Part shown: piece by piece, positions 31,225 through 40,520 of the stretch
Layout of the letters: the number at the start of each line of letters is the position of its first letter
How positions within the stretch are numbered: position 1 is the stretch's first letter
NCBI RefSeq assembly: GCF_010111755.1
Contig: NC_088958.1
Span: forward strand, 558,001 to 622,000
Direction: 5' to 3'
Source: Nakaseomyces glabratus
Lineage: Eukaryota; Ascomycota; Saccharomycetes; Saccharomycetales; Saccharomycetaceae
Length of the DNA: 64,000 nucleotides
The notes under the pieces: generated by a model
Database searches by the model: none
The model's input: only the letters and a program-made list of their open reading frames with translations
Told to the model about the DNA's origin: nothing
Program-made: the position numbers and the translations under genes

Positions 31225-31480
31225 TAAATTATTCCACTGCTATGATTACTCATAGGACATACTATTCTCTTTTTAATCTAGACTTATCTCCATCAAAGGA
31301 AGGTATAATTAATCATAATAATTTTAGCATCTGAAAAGAAATGGAAAACATTATTGTTTTTCGATGAAGTCAGGTATGTCTATATAATCAAGTATTTTTC
31401 CGATATAATTCTTAGTTAAGGATTACTATGCATTGTTTAAGGAATATAGATAAATAGTTAATATTGCGGAATATGTAAAA
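31225..31480. other. Convergent intergenic region SYH1/YPL107W-like; SSE1 absent
   Basis: This short AT-rich region contains only 3' sequence. In S. cerevisiae the Hsp110 gene SSE1 lies at this position; nothing of it remains here. Confidence 0.55.
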
Positions 31481-32167
31481 TTAATGCGAAGTTTGTGGCT
31501 GAATTTTATTCTTTTTCAGTTTTCTTTGTCTTTCAAATTCAGCAAACGCCTTAATGTAAACCGGTATATCATCCCAGCCATCGTTCTCCTCTACTGGGGT
31601 ATGTATCTTTTTCGCCAAGTTCCTTTGCTTTGCTTGCTGAACAGACTTCGGTAGAGGATTTGTTCTCTTTGGAAATAAATTAGCAACAGTCTGGTGTTGT
31701 TTGGCTAAGTCTTCTTCCAATTTCATTTTCTTTCCGTGAAGCGTGGGTGGGAGATTCTTCATTTCCAGCTTATCCAAAGGAGGATCCCAGTTGCTGGGCC
31801 ATACTTCGGTAGAATCCCTAATCTTCAATGCAGCTTCGTTCCTTTTCTGCTTCCAGTATCTAACATCATCATTATATAGCTCCCAGACACAGTTGACACA
31901 ACCTGACATGCAACAATTATCAGGCTGACCAGGCTTTTCAGGAACTTCAACACCAGCTATCAATTTTGAACCTCCAGTTAATATTCTGCTGGTCGATTTT
32001 GGTGGTTCTCCCTTCAATCTGCCCCCAAATATCCTTTGCATACGTTCTTCGGGAGTAGCTGCTATACCCCGTGTATTGCCTTCAAATGTCATAGAAATCT
32101 TTCGACAACTCGAAAACCTCCTCATAGTCATATTTGCTCTCATAGTAGCTCTCATAGTTATCATCAT
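31481..32167 (-). CDS. Oxidoreductase-like domain protein, YPL107W family, probably mitochondrial
   Basis: The protein has 228 residues and an oxidoreductase-like domain with the cysteine cluster CCMSGCVNCVWELY (Cys85, 86, 90 and 93). It also shares with YPL107W the block FEGNTRGIAATPEERMQRIFGGRLKGEPP (positions about 28-56) and the C-terminal DIPVYIKAFAEFE. YPL107W is reported to be mitochondrial, but its activity is unknown. The N-terminus is basic with five Met codons in the first 15 residues (1, 2, 5, 9, 13 and 15 are Met). The true start is therefore uncertain: Met15 (MRRFSSCRKIS) would give a compact presequence. It lies between SYH1 and the YPL108W orthologue, in conserved order. Confidence 0.85.
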   Translation of the reverse strand: MMITMRATMRANMTMRRFSSCRKISMTFEGNTRGIAATPEERMQRIFGGRLKGEPPKSTSRILTGGSKLIAGVEVPEKPGQPDNCCMSGCVNCVWELYNDDVRYWKQKRNEAALKIRDSTEVWPSNWDPPLDKLEMKNLPPTLHGKKMKLEEDLAKQHQTVANLFPKRTNPLPKSVQQAKQRNLAKKIHTPVEENDGWDDIPVYIKAFAEFERQRKLKKNKIQPQTSH

Positions 32168-32553
32168 ATTATAACGTTTATCAAAGCTTCGTTACCCATC
32201 TAGTAGTTGTGTAATAGTAGTTAAAAATATAAAGATGACCTGTTTTTTCTGTAATAAATTTCGAGAAATCTTGATATAAAAAAAAATAACTATTACTCTT
32301 TCCTCGAAATATAAAACATTATATATTATTACGCTAAGGATCAGCCCGATAAATTTGTAGATGTATTGAAGAACTAGACGAAATGACTGGCTTTACACAG
32401 AAGACATCTGAAGGCTTCCATTTCTCCTGGTCATCTTGCAGATGAAGAGCCCTCATGTGATAGATAATGGGTATCACACGACAAGAAATTATGTAATTGC
32501 AATGGTCATCGTTCTGGACTTATTGCTACAAAATATGTAATTTCGACTCATGC
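32168..32553. other. Intergenic region between the YPL108W-like and YPL107W-like genes
   Basis: This AT-rich 386-bp spacer contains the promoter of the YPL107W-like gene. No specific element was recognised. Confidence 0.4.
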
Positions 32554-33051
32554 TTATTGAAACTCCTTTGAACCCAGTCGCTCATTGCATTTGCTGATCA
32601 TATAGTCCAGTTCTTCAAGCTCTCTGTGAATTTTGTTCTTTGTATTGTAAGGCTCGAATAGATCTCGCAGTTTTTGAGCCAATGATACACAATTCTCGTA
32701 ATCACGCTGGTAATAAAGTTTGTGACATATCCCACTTACTGTTTGTCTATTATGTTTTATTGATAGGTCATGGAAGAGAGATTCTTCGCTAAATATTTTG
32801 TCTTGATCGACTATATATTCATCGAGCCATCCTATTTCTGTAACTTGTGGGCCTCGTTCATCTTCAAAGTAGAGCTTCAACTGGTGCCGATATTCCTCTT
32901 CAGTTTGACCCTTCCGTATTTTGCTCTTACCGGTAGATGTACGCACCACAACTTCACCTGTGTTATCATCAAGTGATACAGGTTTAGTTATTGCTTGATC
33001 TTTGACACCATTTAATCGGGTAAATTCCTCAGTTAATTGAACAACTTGCAT
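32554..33051 (-). CDS. Conserved protein of unknown function, YPL108W orthologue
   Basis: This small acidic protein has 165 residues. It starts MQVVQLTEEFTRLNG and contains WLDEYIVDQDKIFSEESLFHDL. The C-terminal half looks helical, with a TPR-like flavour (KLYYQRDYENCVSLAQKLRDLFEPYN). Length and genomic position match S. cerevisiae YPL108W, a cytoplasmic protein without known function, and the identification rests mainly on that. No catalytic motif was seen. The ATG is the first in the frame. Confidence 0.75.
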   Translation of the reverse strand: MQVVQLTEEFTRLNGVKDQAITKPVSLDDNTGEVVVRTSTGKSKIRKGQTEEEYRHQLKLYFEDERGPQVTEIGWLDEYIVDQDKIFSEESLFHDLSIKHNRQTVSGICHKLYYQRDYENCVSLAQKLRDLFEPYNTKNKIHRELEELDYMISKCNERLGSKEFQ

Positions 33052-33349
33052 TTTGGTTAGATTATATTGTTAAAGATCCAGATCTTTATTTGAATTCGCA
33101 CTGATATGTGTCGTTTTGATTAACCGAGTTTGCTTCTTATAATGGCTAAATATGTCTTCTTATTTAGTTCATAATCTCGAATTTTTTCGAATTTTTCTGT
33201 CTATAAATCGATGAGCCGATGACTGGTCCGATCGTCCGACATTTACATATATGGTTACAGTTACGATTTAGTGAGTCAAATATTCGCTATAAATATTTAA
33301 ATTATATATTATAAATGTTAACTTCTATGTTAGTATATTTTCTTAACAG

Positions 33350-34093
33350 TTACTGACCCCCCGAGGCAAAATGATCAAACCAGTATAGCTGATCAGCCAA
33401 CGCCTTGTTCATAGCAAACTTGACAACTGGGTTGGAAACATCACCCCTAGATGCAAATCCATGTTCAACACCGCTAAAGAGATCAATTTCATATCTAGCA
33501 CCAATTTCCTTCAATTTGGCTTCCGTCATGTGTCTCATCTCCTCTGGAAAAATGGCATCCTCCTCGGCGGCCGAAATCAGCAATGGTTTCCCGATGGCCG
33601 CAACATCCTCAATAGTCACTAGTGATGGGTGGGCTATGGCGCAAGCGTCGACAATACCTGAAGCTGAATCAATTTGCTTAATGGCGAACTTAGCTCCGTA
33701 GCAATAGCCAATAATACCAACAAACTTGGGGTTCACGTGTTTTCTTAGGTCAGATAAGTATTTTGTCACTAAATTGTGCGCCCTGTCAACAGGATGAGAT
33801 GCCATCCAAGCAGGTATATCCAGTGGGACATTGAGATCTAGTGCGGGGTTATTAAATAAAATATCAGGAACGTACACCTGGTAGCCACTTTCTGCGATTT
33901 GATCTGCGGTTAAAAGTACATTGTTTAGTCTATTACCATAAACATCGGTCATGATGACAACTACTTTATCACTGGGATTTTCCAATCCAACAACATAGCT
34001 ATCAACACCAAAAATATCCTTATGCAGACCTTTGGTTTCACCTTTTCTGTAGAATCCTTTAAAGCAGCATTGACCAAGCATTTTTGAAGCCAT
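33350..34093 (-). CDS. AIM2: Dienelactone hydrolase family protein, Aim2-like
   Basis: This alpha/beta hydrolase of the dienelactone hydrolase family has 247 residues (yeast Aim2 has 246). The nucleophile elbow GYCYG places Cys131 as nucleophile. Asp179 (SAAEEDAIFP) and His211 (SGVEHGF) complete the triad. Blocks similar to yeast Aim2 include MASK...CCFKG, TDVYGNRLNNVLLTAD and QLYWFDHF. The natural substrate is not known; in bacteria the family opens dienelactones. Yeast AIM2 is on chromosome I, so this is the first gene outside the YPL-type block. The upstream region carries a tandem repeat with Yap1-type sites, which suggests induction by oxidative stress or electrophiles. Confidence 0.88.
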   Translation of the reverse strand: MASKMLGQCCFKGFYRKGETKGLHKDIFGVDSYVVGLENPSDKVVVIMTDVYGNRLNNVLLTADQIAESGYQVYVPDILFNNPALDLNVPLDIPAWMASHPVDRAHNLVTKYLSDLRKHVNPKFVGIIGYCYGAKFAIKQIDSASGIVDACAIAHPSLVTIEDVAAIGKPLLISAAEEDAIFPEEMRHMTEAKLKEIGARYEIDLFSGVEHGFASRGDVSNPVVKFAMNKALADQLYWFDHFASGGQ

Positions 34094-34780
34094 TTCGATA
34101 TATTATTTGGTTTGTGTTATCTGAGTTAAAATGGTTAATGAATGCACAAATTAGAACAAAAGAGAGAAATTATACCCTTTATATAGATTTTACAATGAGA
34201 AAAGTATTGTTTTAAAATTTGTAATATAGACATCAATTTAGCTAGCGGAGCCATTTGGTAAAGTATTTCACACATACGTTGGGTACATTATGTATCCGTT
34301 GCTATGAAATGCTGAAGCTGCGTTGAAAAAAATACTCAAGGGTAATAATGAAGCTGTATTACCTATTAACAACGATATCTAATATTATTATTATAGACTG
34401 AAACTAAAATTGATGGTTAGCAAAATTGTCTCGTGCTGAAAGTGATGGTTAGTAAAAAAATCTTATGGTGAAATTGATGGTTAGTAAGAAGTTATTAAAT
34501 AGATAATTATTAAGAGAATATTCTATTGATGGTTAGTGGAAGAATCATATACTCGAATTAATAGTTAGTGAATAATTTTATTGGCAATTGAAAGTTATAA
34601 ACAGAATCATCTAGTAGCTGTTGAACTGTAAACAGATACAGAAAAAGAATACGATTGTCTATAGATTACCTGGTTGTTTAATTATTTAGTTATCTAATTT
34701 TATGTTTAATGAGTTATTTCTTAGTGTAATGTTAGTGTGAACTTGAATGTTAGATTTTCACGTGAATGAGAACTGAGAAA
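34094..34780. other. AIM2 promoter region with tandem repeat; FLR1 terminator
   Basis: The region holds a 32-bp-period degenerate repeat at 34410-34589. The part next to FLR1 (34600-34780) is AT-rich 3' sequence. No open frame of interest was seen. Confidence 0.6.
34410..34589. repeat. Degenerate tandem repeat, 32-bp period, core TTGATGGTTAGTRA
   Basis: Five copies of the core start at 34410, 34442, 34474, 34526 and 34558, giving spacings of 32, 32, 52 and 32 bp. The third copy carries about 20 extra bases. Copies 2 and 3 contain TTAGTAA, an exact Yap1-type site, at 34449-34455 and 34481-34487. Copies 1, 4 and 5 have TTAGCAA, TTAGTGG and TTAGTGA. Confidence 0.85.
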
Positions 34781-36454
34781 TCACCTGTTGTATTTAGACA
34801 TGGAACGCAGTGAAGGACCATATTTGTATAAGACGAATGGAATGACCCATAAGCCGATAGTGAAAAATCCAACTAACGAAGAACCCCATGCTACAGGATA
34901 ATTCTTAGTGCCCAGATTATTGTACATCGCTTGTCCAAAAAGAGGGAATGCGGCAGCAAAACTAGATCTTGCAAACCCATTACCTGCAAAGACTGAAGCA
35001 ACATACTTTGGATAGCAAATTGCTAAATATGAGAAACTAGCTTGGAAGATATTGAAGCATCCCAAAACGAAGAAAACCTCAGAGATGATAGGTAAAATCC
35101 AGTGCACTTTCGCAGTCCAGCCAAACATAAACAGTGCAAGTGGAATACACCAACCAATGCACATAGCTAAAATCAATGTGGTTTCAGGAGTAAACGTATT
35201 ATTTGCGAATCTCTTAGCTGCGACTTTGATGCTGAACACCAAAAGGATGATGTATGCAAAAATACAGCCAACACAGAATCCGAAGTAGGCCAGACCTTGT
35301 TCTACTAATGTAAAGTGGTAGATACCACCAAAAACAATTGGGAAGGCCTCAAAGAACAGGTAGAATGCGCCGTAACATAGTGCAATATAAAGATCAAAAG
35401 CTAGGACAATTGGTTCAGTGATCATCATTGAGAATGGTCTATAAAGGGTTTCAATTAGGAACTGCTTTTTTGGCAATTGTGCTTCTTCTCTTTCTTTCTC
35501 TGTATAATAGCGGTTGTCACCAGTCAGCTTTCTAATTCTTGCCGCCTTTCTATGTAGAACAGTATCGGAAGAGGTTTCTGGGAAAAAGAAAGTTAGAAGT
35601 AGCATAGTGGCACAACAGCAAAAAAATAATAACCAGAAAATCCACCTCCAATCTTTGGCCACCACCATGGAAGCACCGAGTAATGGTGCAAGTACTGGTG
35701 CAGCAACAGCACCGATGGACCACAGGCCAAGCACAAGAGCTAAATAATTTTGAGAAACGATATCACCCAATGTAGCACCACCAGTAGAGAGCGCTGGTGA
35801 ACATAGAACACCTGTAATAAATCTCAGAATCACAAGGCCAGCAAAGTTTGGGGCAAGTGCACAGCCAATTTGTAGCATCGTGAATAAGAAAAAAGTAATC
35901 ATATACACAGGTAGTCTTCCAATACTAGATATTTCAGTTAGTGGGGAGAAGACAATGGGGCCAAGACCATAACCAAGAACGTATAAGGAAAGGTTTAGCG
36001 TGCCAACAACGTGTCCTACATGAAATTCATTTTGAATCTCCAGCTGGCCTGGAGTATAAATTGACGATCCCATGTAATTTACACATGTAAGCAGCATAGT
36101 TTGTATAATTATTAGGGCTTTTTTATTAGTTGACCAGTTGTAAGGCATTAGCGGATCATCTTCGCCATTAAAAGTAACCAAGAATGGGTCTTTTTTTGTG
36201 TCTGCCTCCTTGTCTGAATTTTTATGAATATTAATCTCGCAATTTTGTTTTTCTAAATCTTCAACACTCTTTTCCTGGGAGTTTTCTTCTGACCCGCTAT
36301 TAAATGACATGTTCGAAGACTCTGAGCTAGCCGACAATGAAGCATCACCGCTTAAATTAAGCTGGTTTACATGCTCTTCACCAATGGTGACGATATTAAG
36401 CACCTCAAGTAAATCGACAAACAAAGTATCTTTAAAATTATGAAGATAATTCAT
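34781..36454 (-). CDS. FLR1: Drug:H+ antiporter Flr1 (MFS, DHA1 family)
   Basis: This is a plasma membrane multidrug exporter of the major facilitator superfamily; yeast Flr1 handles fluconazole, benomyl and other compounds. The protein has 557 residues with twelve predicted membrane segments after a hydrophilic acidic N-terminus. Family blocks are NYMGSSIYTPGQ, EFHVGHVVGTLNLSLYVLGYGLGP, the motif C-like GAVAAPVLAPLLGA, and DWRWIFWLL. The end is YKYGPSLRSMSKYNR. The frame is open 36 codons further upstream to a TTG. The ATG at 36454 (MNYLHNFKDTLFVDLLE) matches the start of FLR2 and of yeast Flr1, so it was chosen. A Yap1-type site TTACTAA lies 366 bp upstream. It is in tandem with FLR2, probably an old duplication. 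Confidence 0.92.
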   Translation of the reverse strand: MNYLHNFKDTLFVDLLEVLNIVTIGEEHVNQLNLSGDASLSASSESSNMSFNSGSEENSQEKSVEDLEKQNCEINIHKNSDKEADTKKDPFLVTFNGEDDPLMPYNWSTNKKALIIIQTMLLTCVNYMGSSIYTPGQLEIQNEFHVGHVVGTLNLSLYVLGYGLGPIVFSPLTEISSIGRLPVYMITFFLFTMLQIGCALAPNFAGLVILRFITGVLCSPALSTGGATLGDIVSQNYLALVLGLWSIGAVAAPVLAPLLGASMVVAKDWRWIFWLLFFCCCATMLLLTFFFPETSSDTVLHRKAARIRKLTGDNRYYTEKEREEAQLPKKQFLIETLYRPFSMMITEPIVLAFDLYIALCYGAFYLFFEAFPIVFGGIYHFTLVEQGLAYFGFCVGCIFAYIILLVFSIKVAAKRFANNTFTPETTLILAMCIGWCIPLALFMFGWTAKVHWILPIISEVFFVLGCFNIFQASFSYLAICYPKYVASVFAGNGFARSSFAAAFPLFGQAMYNNLGTKNYPVAWGSSLVGFFTIGLWVIPFVLYKYGPSLRSMSKYNR

Positions 36455-36819
36455 CTTTGCAATTGGGTTGTAATATGGATTTGGTTTTAGAATTGGTTTT
36501 ATTTTTCTCTCTTCACAATTGCAAATACTGAATTCAAGAAATTCAAGATATAGTATTCTCAAGTTATACTGCTCCCTTATATATACGCCAGTTCGATATA
36601 TCAGAAGTGGTTAAAATATTTGTAAGGGATAATAAATTTCTTTAATATTCTATATTGCCTTGTATGTTTCAAGACAATTGACATTAGCTAAGGTAACTAT
36701 CCCGCACAAATCCCATATTAAATATGAGAAAAAATAAAAAAAAAAAAAAAAAAAAAATTCATCATCAAATCAATTGGGACCATATCTTGACTTTGCAGGG
36801 GAGTTAACTTCAGCTTCAA

Positions 36820-36826
36820 TTACTAA
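36820..36826. promoter_or_regulatory. Yap1-type response element TTACTAA upstream of FLR1
   Basis: The exact heptamer bound by Yap1-family bZIP factors lies 366 bp upstream of the FLR1 start. Yap1 control of FLR1 is established in S. cerevisiae and reported for C. glabrata Ap1. Use of this particular site is inferred. Confidence 0.65.
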
Positions 36827-37065
36827 AACTGCGCAGATGGATCTGTGTTGGTACAGAACAGACATCGGAACGATCCTTGTGTTCACCCTCTCTTAATTGC
36901 GCAAGAAGTGTGTAAGCGGAGTTACGATCTCGCTGATGACTTTTGATTTCAATTAAGGACTTCTGGAGGATTGCTAAGTAAAAGTCCTTTATTAGCACAT
37001 TGGCAAACCAAAGTGTACAGGCTTTGTGTGGTTTGGTTAAGTCCTTTCTTCATTGAGTGGCCACG

Positions 37066-37267
37066 TCGGCCGACTATTACTTCAGCTTACAAATATGTGG
37101 GATAATGGCAAAAAATAAGCGGATCTTTACTCGGCCGATGGATTCTGATTTCTTTTTTTTCTTCCACAAGCCAATATCTCTGTGTTGAGACCTTTGAGTG
37201 GGTGTCGGCCGATACTTCATATTATTCCTAAAGTGTATTATACAGTAGATGGCAATACGTCGGCCGA
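37066..37267. promoter_or_regulatory. Cluster of four TCGGCCGA palindromes
   Basis: Perfect copies lie at 37066-37073, 37131-37138, 37205-37212 and 37260-37267, spaced 65, 74 and 55 bp, about 610-815 bp upstream of FLR1. CGG and CCG facing each other without a spacer is a layout used by zinc-cluster activators. Confidence 0.75.
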
Positions 37268-38020
37268 ATGTTTATGCCATTGAAAGCGACTACCCGAACT
37301 GATTATTCTGTGAAGACAATAGGGTATGGCTAATCCGACTCTGTTCGTCAATAGTTCTACTACCAGCTAGTTATCAATGTATTGGCTAATTCCGACACAG
37401 ATTTTAACGTACTACATGAAATCAGATCTAAAGATCAGATTGTGAACTTGTTTCACACTGGGAGTGCGTGCAAGGTGGGGAGGCCTCTGAAATTGAGAGC
37501 TTTTCTTTCACCCGACAGTGACATGTCAGCACAAATCTTGAAGTTCTACCTCTCAAGATTTCTTTTTTCTTTTTGATTTCCCTTCACTGGAGTTCTATAG
37601 ACAACAGATTCACAGCTACGCAGTTCCTTAGTGCTCTTATTTCTTTTTATGCCTTAGCTTACGAATATACGTACAAGTCAAGGTCTATCATTTTTTTCAC
37701 TGTTCTGACTTTCTTTTTTCGGAATTTCTTTCTGCTCTTTCATCCGATGCAGAGACTGAGGGGCACTTTCACACATTTGACATCCTGGTAACTTAGCATG
37801 CAAGGATGCCCCCCCGACCACCATCACATCACCATGGGCTCAATGGTATATTGTTTCATAGCAATAGGTTCATGGGTTGACTATCTTCTGTGGTTGCCAG
37901 TGTTCACAATGTAGTATTGTGGCTTTTACTCACCAAGATAAGGGAAACCAATTCAAAAGTCTCTCGTAATTTGTATTTAGTCATTAATCGATTATTCTGG
38001 GGTTGGTGGTAGCACTGAAT

Positions 38021-38028
38021 TCCACGGA
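38021..38028. promoter_or_regulatory. Candidate pleiotropic drug response element (TCCACGGA)
   Basis: This matches a PDRE variant bound by Pdr1. It lies 730 bp beyond the FLR2 stop codon and about 1.57 kb upstream of FLR1, so its target is uncertain. Confidence 0.4.
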
Positions 38029-38750
38029 AGCAGATGCAATGCACATCTTGTCCATATTGTTTTAGTTTGTGTGAAAGTTATCATTTGTAATCTTCTTATC
38101 AAACAGAAGGATAGTGATCCACTAGTCAATTGGCATGTTACCACATGCTACCCTTAAAAATTGCCATCTCTTAAAAAAATCCTTATCTTGTCAAAACGTG
38201 TATTTATCATGTTGACAAAAATTCTGAAGGGTGTTCTTTGAATGAAATTAATGTGAAGTATTTGAAATTCGTGCAATTCGTCCCTTCCTGAGCAGCTGTA
38301 TTTCGAAGAAACCGCCATTAATTGACTACTTAAAATCAGAGGTGAATTAACAAAATATTGAATTGAGATTAAATTAAATTAAGTGAAGGAAAATATTATG
38401 TGTCTATATTAAATGAAGAGCTAGCGCAACTTATGGAAGTGCGGGGAAAATTAATGTACAATGCTCAAAATAATCCTGATAAGGTTGCCTAAGATGGGGC
38501 TATCAGGATAAGAAAAGTTATTTTTTTCAATAACCTGCGTAGGAATATGCTGCTGGGCAAAAAAGAAAAATTTAAAACACCATTAAAGTTTATTTTGTTG
38601 GAGGGCAAGTGCAGTTCTATAATAACTATCACCTGGCCAACTTTTATGATAAGGAAGATAAATGTTCTATTATTAAGAATTGCACCTTGATAAATGAAAA
38701 TAATTTGTTCGGGGTAAGCACAATTGGAGGCTCTATCTTTTTTCTCTTCT

Positions 38751-40520
38751 TCATGAATCTGGACTAAATCTTGATCTTGCTCTAAGTGCGGGGCCGTATT
38801 TGTAAAGTACAAATGGAATCAGTGATAGCACCACAGTGATGAATCCAATTAAAGTGGAACCCCAAGCTACGGGATACTTTTTTGTGCTCAATCTATCGTA
38901 CATTGCTTTACCGAATAATGGGAATGCCGCTGCAAATGCACCACGACACAAACCATTACCTGCAAAAACCGATGCAACGTATTCTGGATAACACACGGCC
39001 AAGTACGAAAATGTAGCCTGGAAAAGGTTAAATACCGAAAGCACAAAGAATAATTCGGCAATAATTGGAAGAATCCAATGGATTCTAGCAGTCCAACCAA
39101 AAAAGAATAAGGAAAATGGTAGGCACCATCCCAAACACATAGCTAGGATTAAAAATAATTCTGGTCTGAATTTACCCTCTAAGAATTTCTTTCGGATGAC
39201 TTTCTCTTGGAAGATAATCAATGCTGTGTATGCGAAAACACAACCCACACAGAAGCCCAAAAATGCTAGACCCACCTCTACCAAGGTGAAATGGTAAATA
39301 CCCGCGAACACAATGGGGAAAGCTTCAAAAAATAGGTAAAATGCACCATAACACAATGCGATGTAAACGTCAAAAGCAAGAATAATAGGCTCTAGTGCAA
39401 TCATTTTGATAGGTCTCCAAAGTGTATTCTTGATAAAAACACTCACTGGTAGTGCTTCCTCTTGCTTCTCTTTTTTAGTATAGTATCTATCATCACCAGT
39501 CAGTTTTCTTAATCTTTTGGCTCTGCGGTGTAATATACACTCATGCGATGTTTCTGGAAAGAAGAAAATGATGGAGAGTAGAGTTGCCCCGCACATGAAC
39601 AACATTAGCCAGAAAATCCATCTCCAATCTTTAGCCACCACCATTGCAGCACCTAGGATTGGGGCCATAACGGGAGCGGCAACGGCACCAACGGCCCATG
39701 CACCTAGAAATCTTGGGACATATCTTGGGAAGCACACATCACCAACAGATGCACCACCTGTTGCCAGAACAGGTGAACACAGAATGCCTGTAATAAATCT
39801 CAGTATAACCAAACCTGCGATATTTCTAACCAAGGCGCATGCAACTTGTAAGATAGTGAAAAGTATAAATGTCCATAAGTACAAGGGCATTCTACCGATA
39901 CTGCTAACTTCTGATAAAGGTGAAAATATAATTGGGCCAATTGCGTAACCCAGAACGTACATGGACAAATTTAATGTACCGACGACATGACCGACGTGAA
40001 ATTCATGTTGTATTTGTTCTTGTCCTGGTGTGTAAATGGAGGAACCCATATAGTTGATACATGTTAGCACCATCAATTGCACTATAACGAAAGTCTTTTT
40101 CGAAAAGGACCAATTCCAAGGTTTTCTGGGATCATCTTCACCTAGGAACTCCACCAAAAATGGGTCAGCTTCCTCCGGTTTGCTAGCATCCTTTGTGGAA
40201 CTATCGTCTTCTTCAGTACCAAAGACACCTTGGCCACCGCTCATCGCTTTATCAAGACCATTATCTGTATCCATGGCTCTTTCGATGTCCTCATTACTGG
40301 CATCGGTCTCTTGCTGAGTAGAAGTAGACATGCTATCAGTACTGGTCTGGTTATCTTGTTTCATCTCCTCTTTCCCGCTGATAGACGCAGCCACCGCATT
40401 GGGCGCTACTGGTACACCATTGGGCCTGTAGATATCTAAATATTCCTTCCCAACGGTTACCCACCCGAAGTATTCGAGCATATCGACGAACAGTGTGTCC
40501 TGAAATGCACCGATATACAT
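38751..40520 (-). CDS. FLR2: Drug:H+ antiporter Flr2 (MFS, DHA1 family)
   Basis: This second Flr-type multidrug exporter is the tandem paralogue of FLR1. The protein has 589 residues. Its N-terminus MYIGAFQDTLFVDMLEYFGWVT aligns with that of FLR1. A long Ser/Glu/Asp-rich cytosolic segment follows, then twelve membrane segments. Conserved blocks are NYMGSSIYTPGQEQIQHEFH, LNLSMYVLGYAIGPIIFSPL, GAVAAPVMAPILGA, and YKYGPALRARSRFSPDS at the end. The ATG is immediately before the conserved N-terminus. The pair likely arose by local duplication and then diverged; the promoters share no obvious motif. Confidence 0.92.
   Translation of the reverse strand: MYIGAFQDTLFVDMLEYFGWVTVGKEYLDIYRPNGVPVAPNAVAASISGKEEMKQDNQTSTDSMSTSTQQETDASNEDIERAMDTDNGLDKAMSGGQGVFGTEEDDSSTKDASKPEEADPFLVEFLGEDDPRKPWNWSFSKKTFVIVQLMVLTCINYMGSSIYTPGQEQIQHEFHVGHVVGTLNLSMYVLGYAIGPIIFSPLSEVSSIGRMPLYLWTFILFTILQVACALVRNIAGLVILRFITGILCSPVLATGGASVGDVCFPRYVPRFLGAWAVGAVAAPVMAPILGAAMVVAKDWRWIFWLMLFMCGATLLSIIFFFPETSHECILHRRAKRLRKLTGDDRYYTKKEKQEEALPVSVFIKNTLWRPIKMIALEPIILAFDVYIALCYGAFYLFFEAFPIVFAGIYHFTLVEVGLAFLGFCVGCVFAYTALIIFQEKVIRKKFLEGKFRPELFLILAMCLGWCLPFSLFFFGWTARIHWILPIIAELFFVLSVFNLFQATFSYLAVCYPEYVASVFAGNGLCRGAFAAAFPLFGKAMYDRLSTKKYPVAWGSTLIGFITVVLSLIPFVLYKYGPALRARSRFSPDS

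Larger units (their letters stand above)
36455..38750. other. Large intergenic region upstream of FLR1 and downstream of FLR2
   Basis: This 2.3-kb stretch has no convincing gene. It contains a run of 23 A at 36737-36759, a Yap1-type site at 36820-36826, four copies of TCGGCCGA at 37066-37267 and a Pdr1-type site at 38021-38028. The small open frames in it (60-107 codons) lack family resemblance. Confidence 0.65.

Noticed and set aside
38489..38812. Open frame overlapping the end of FLR2
   Set aside because: It overlaps FLR2 in another frame and shows no family features.
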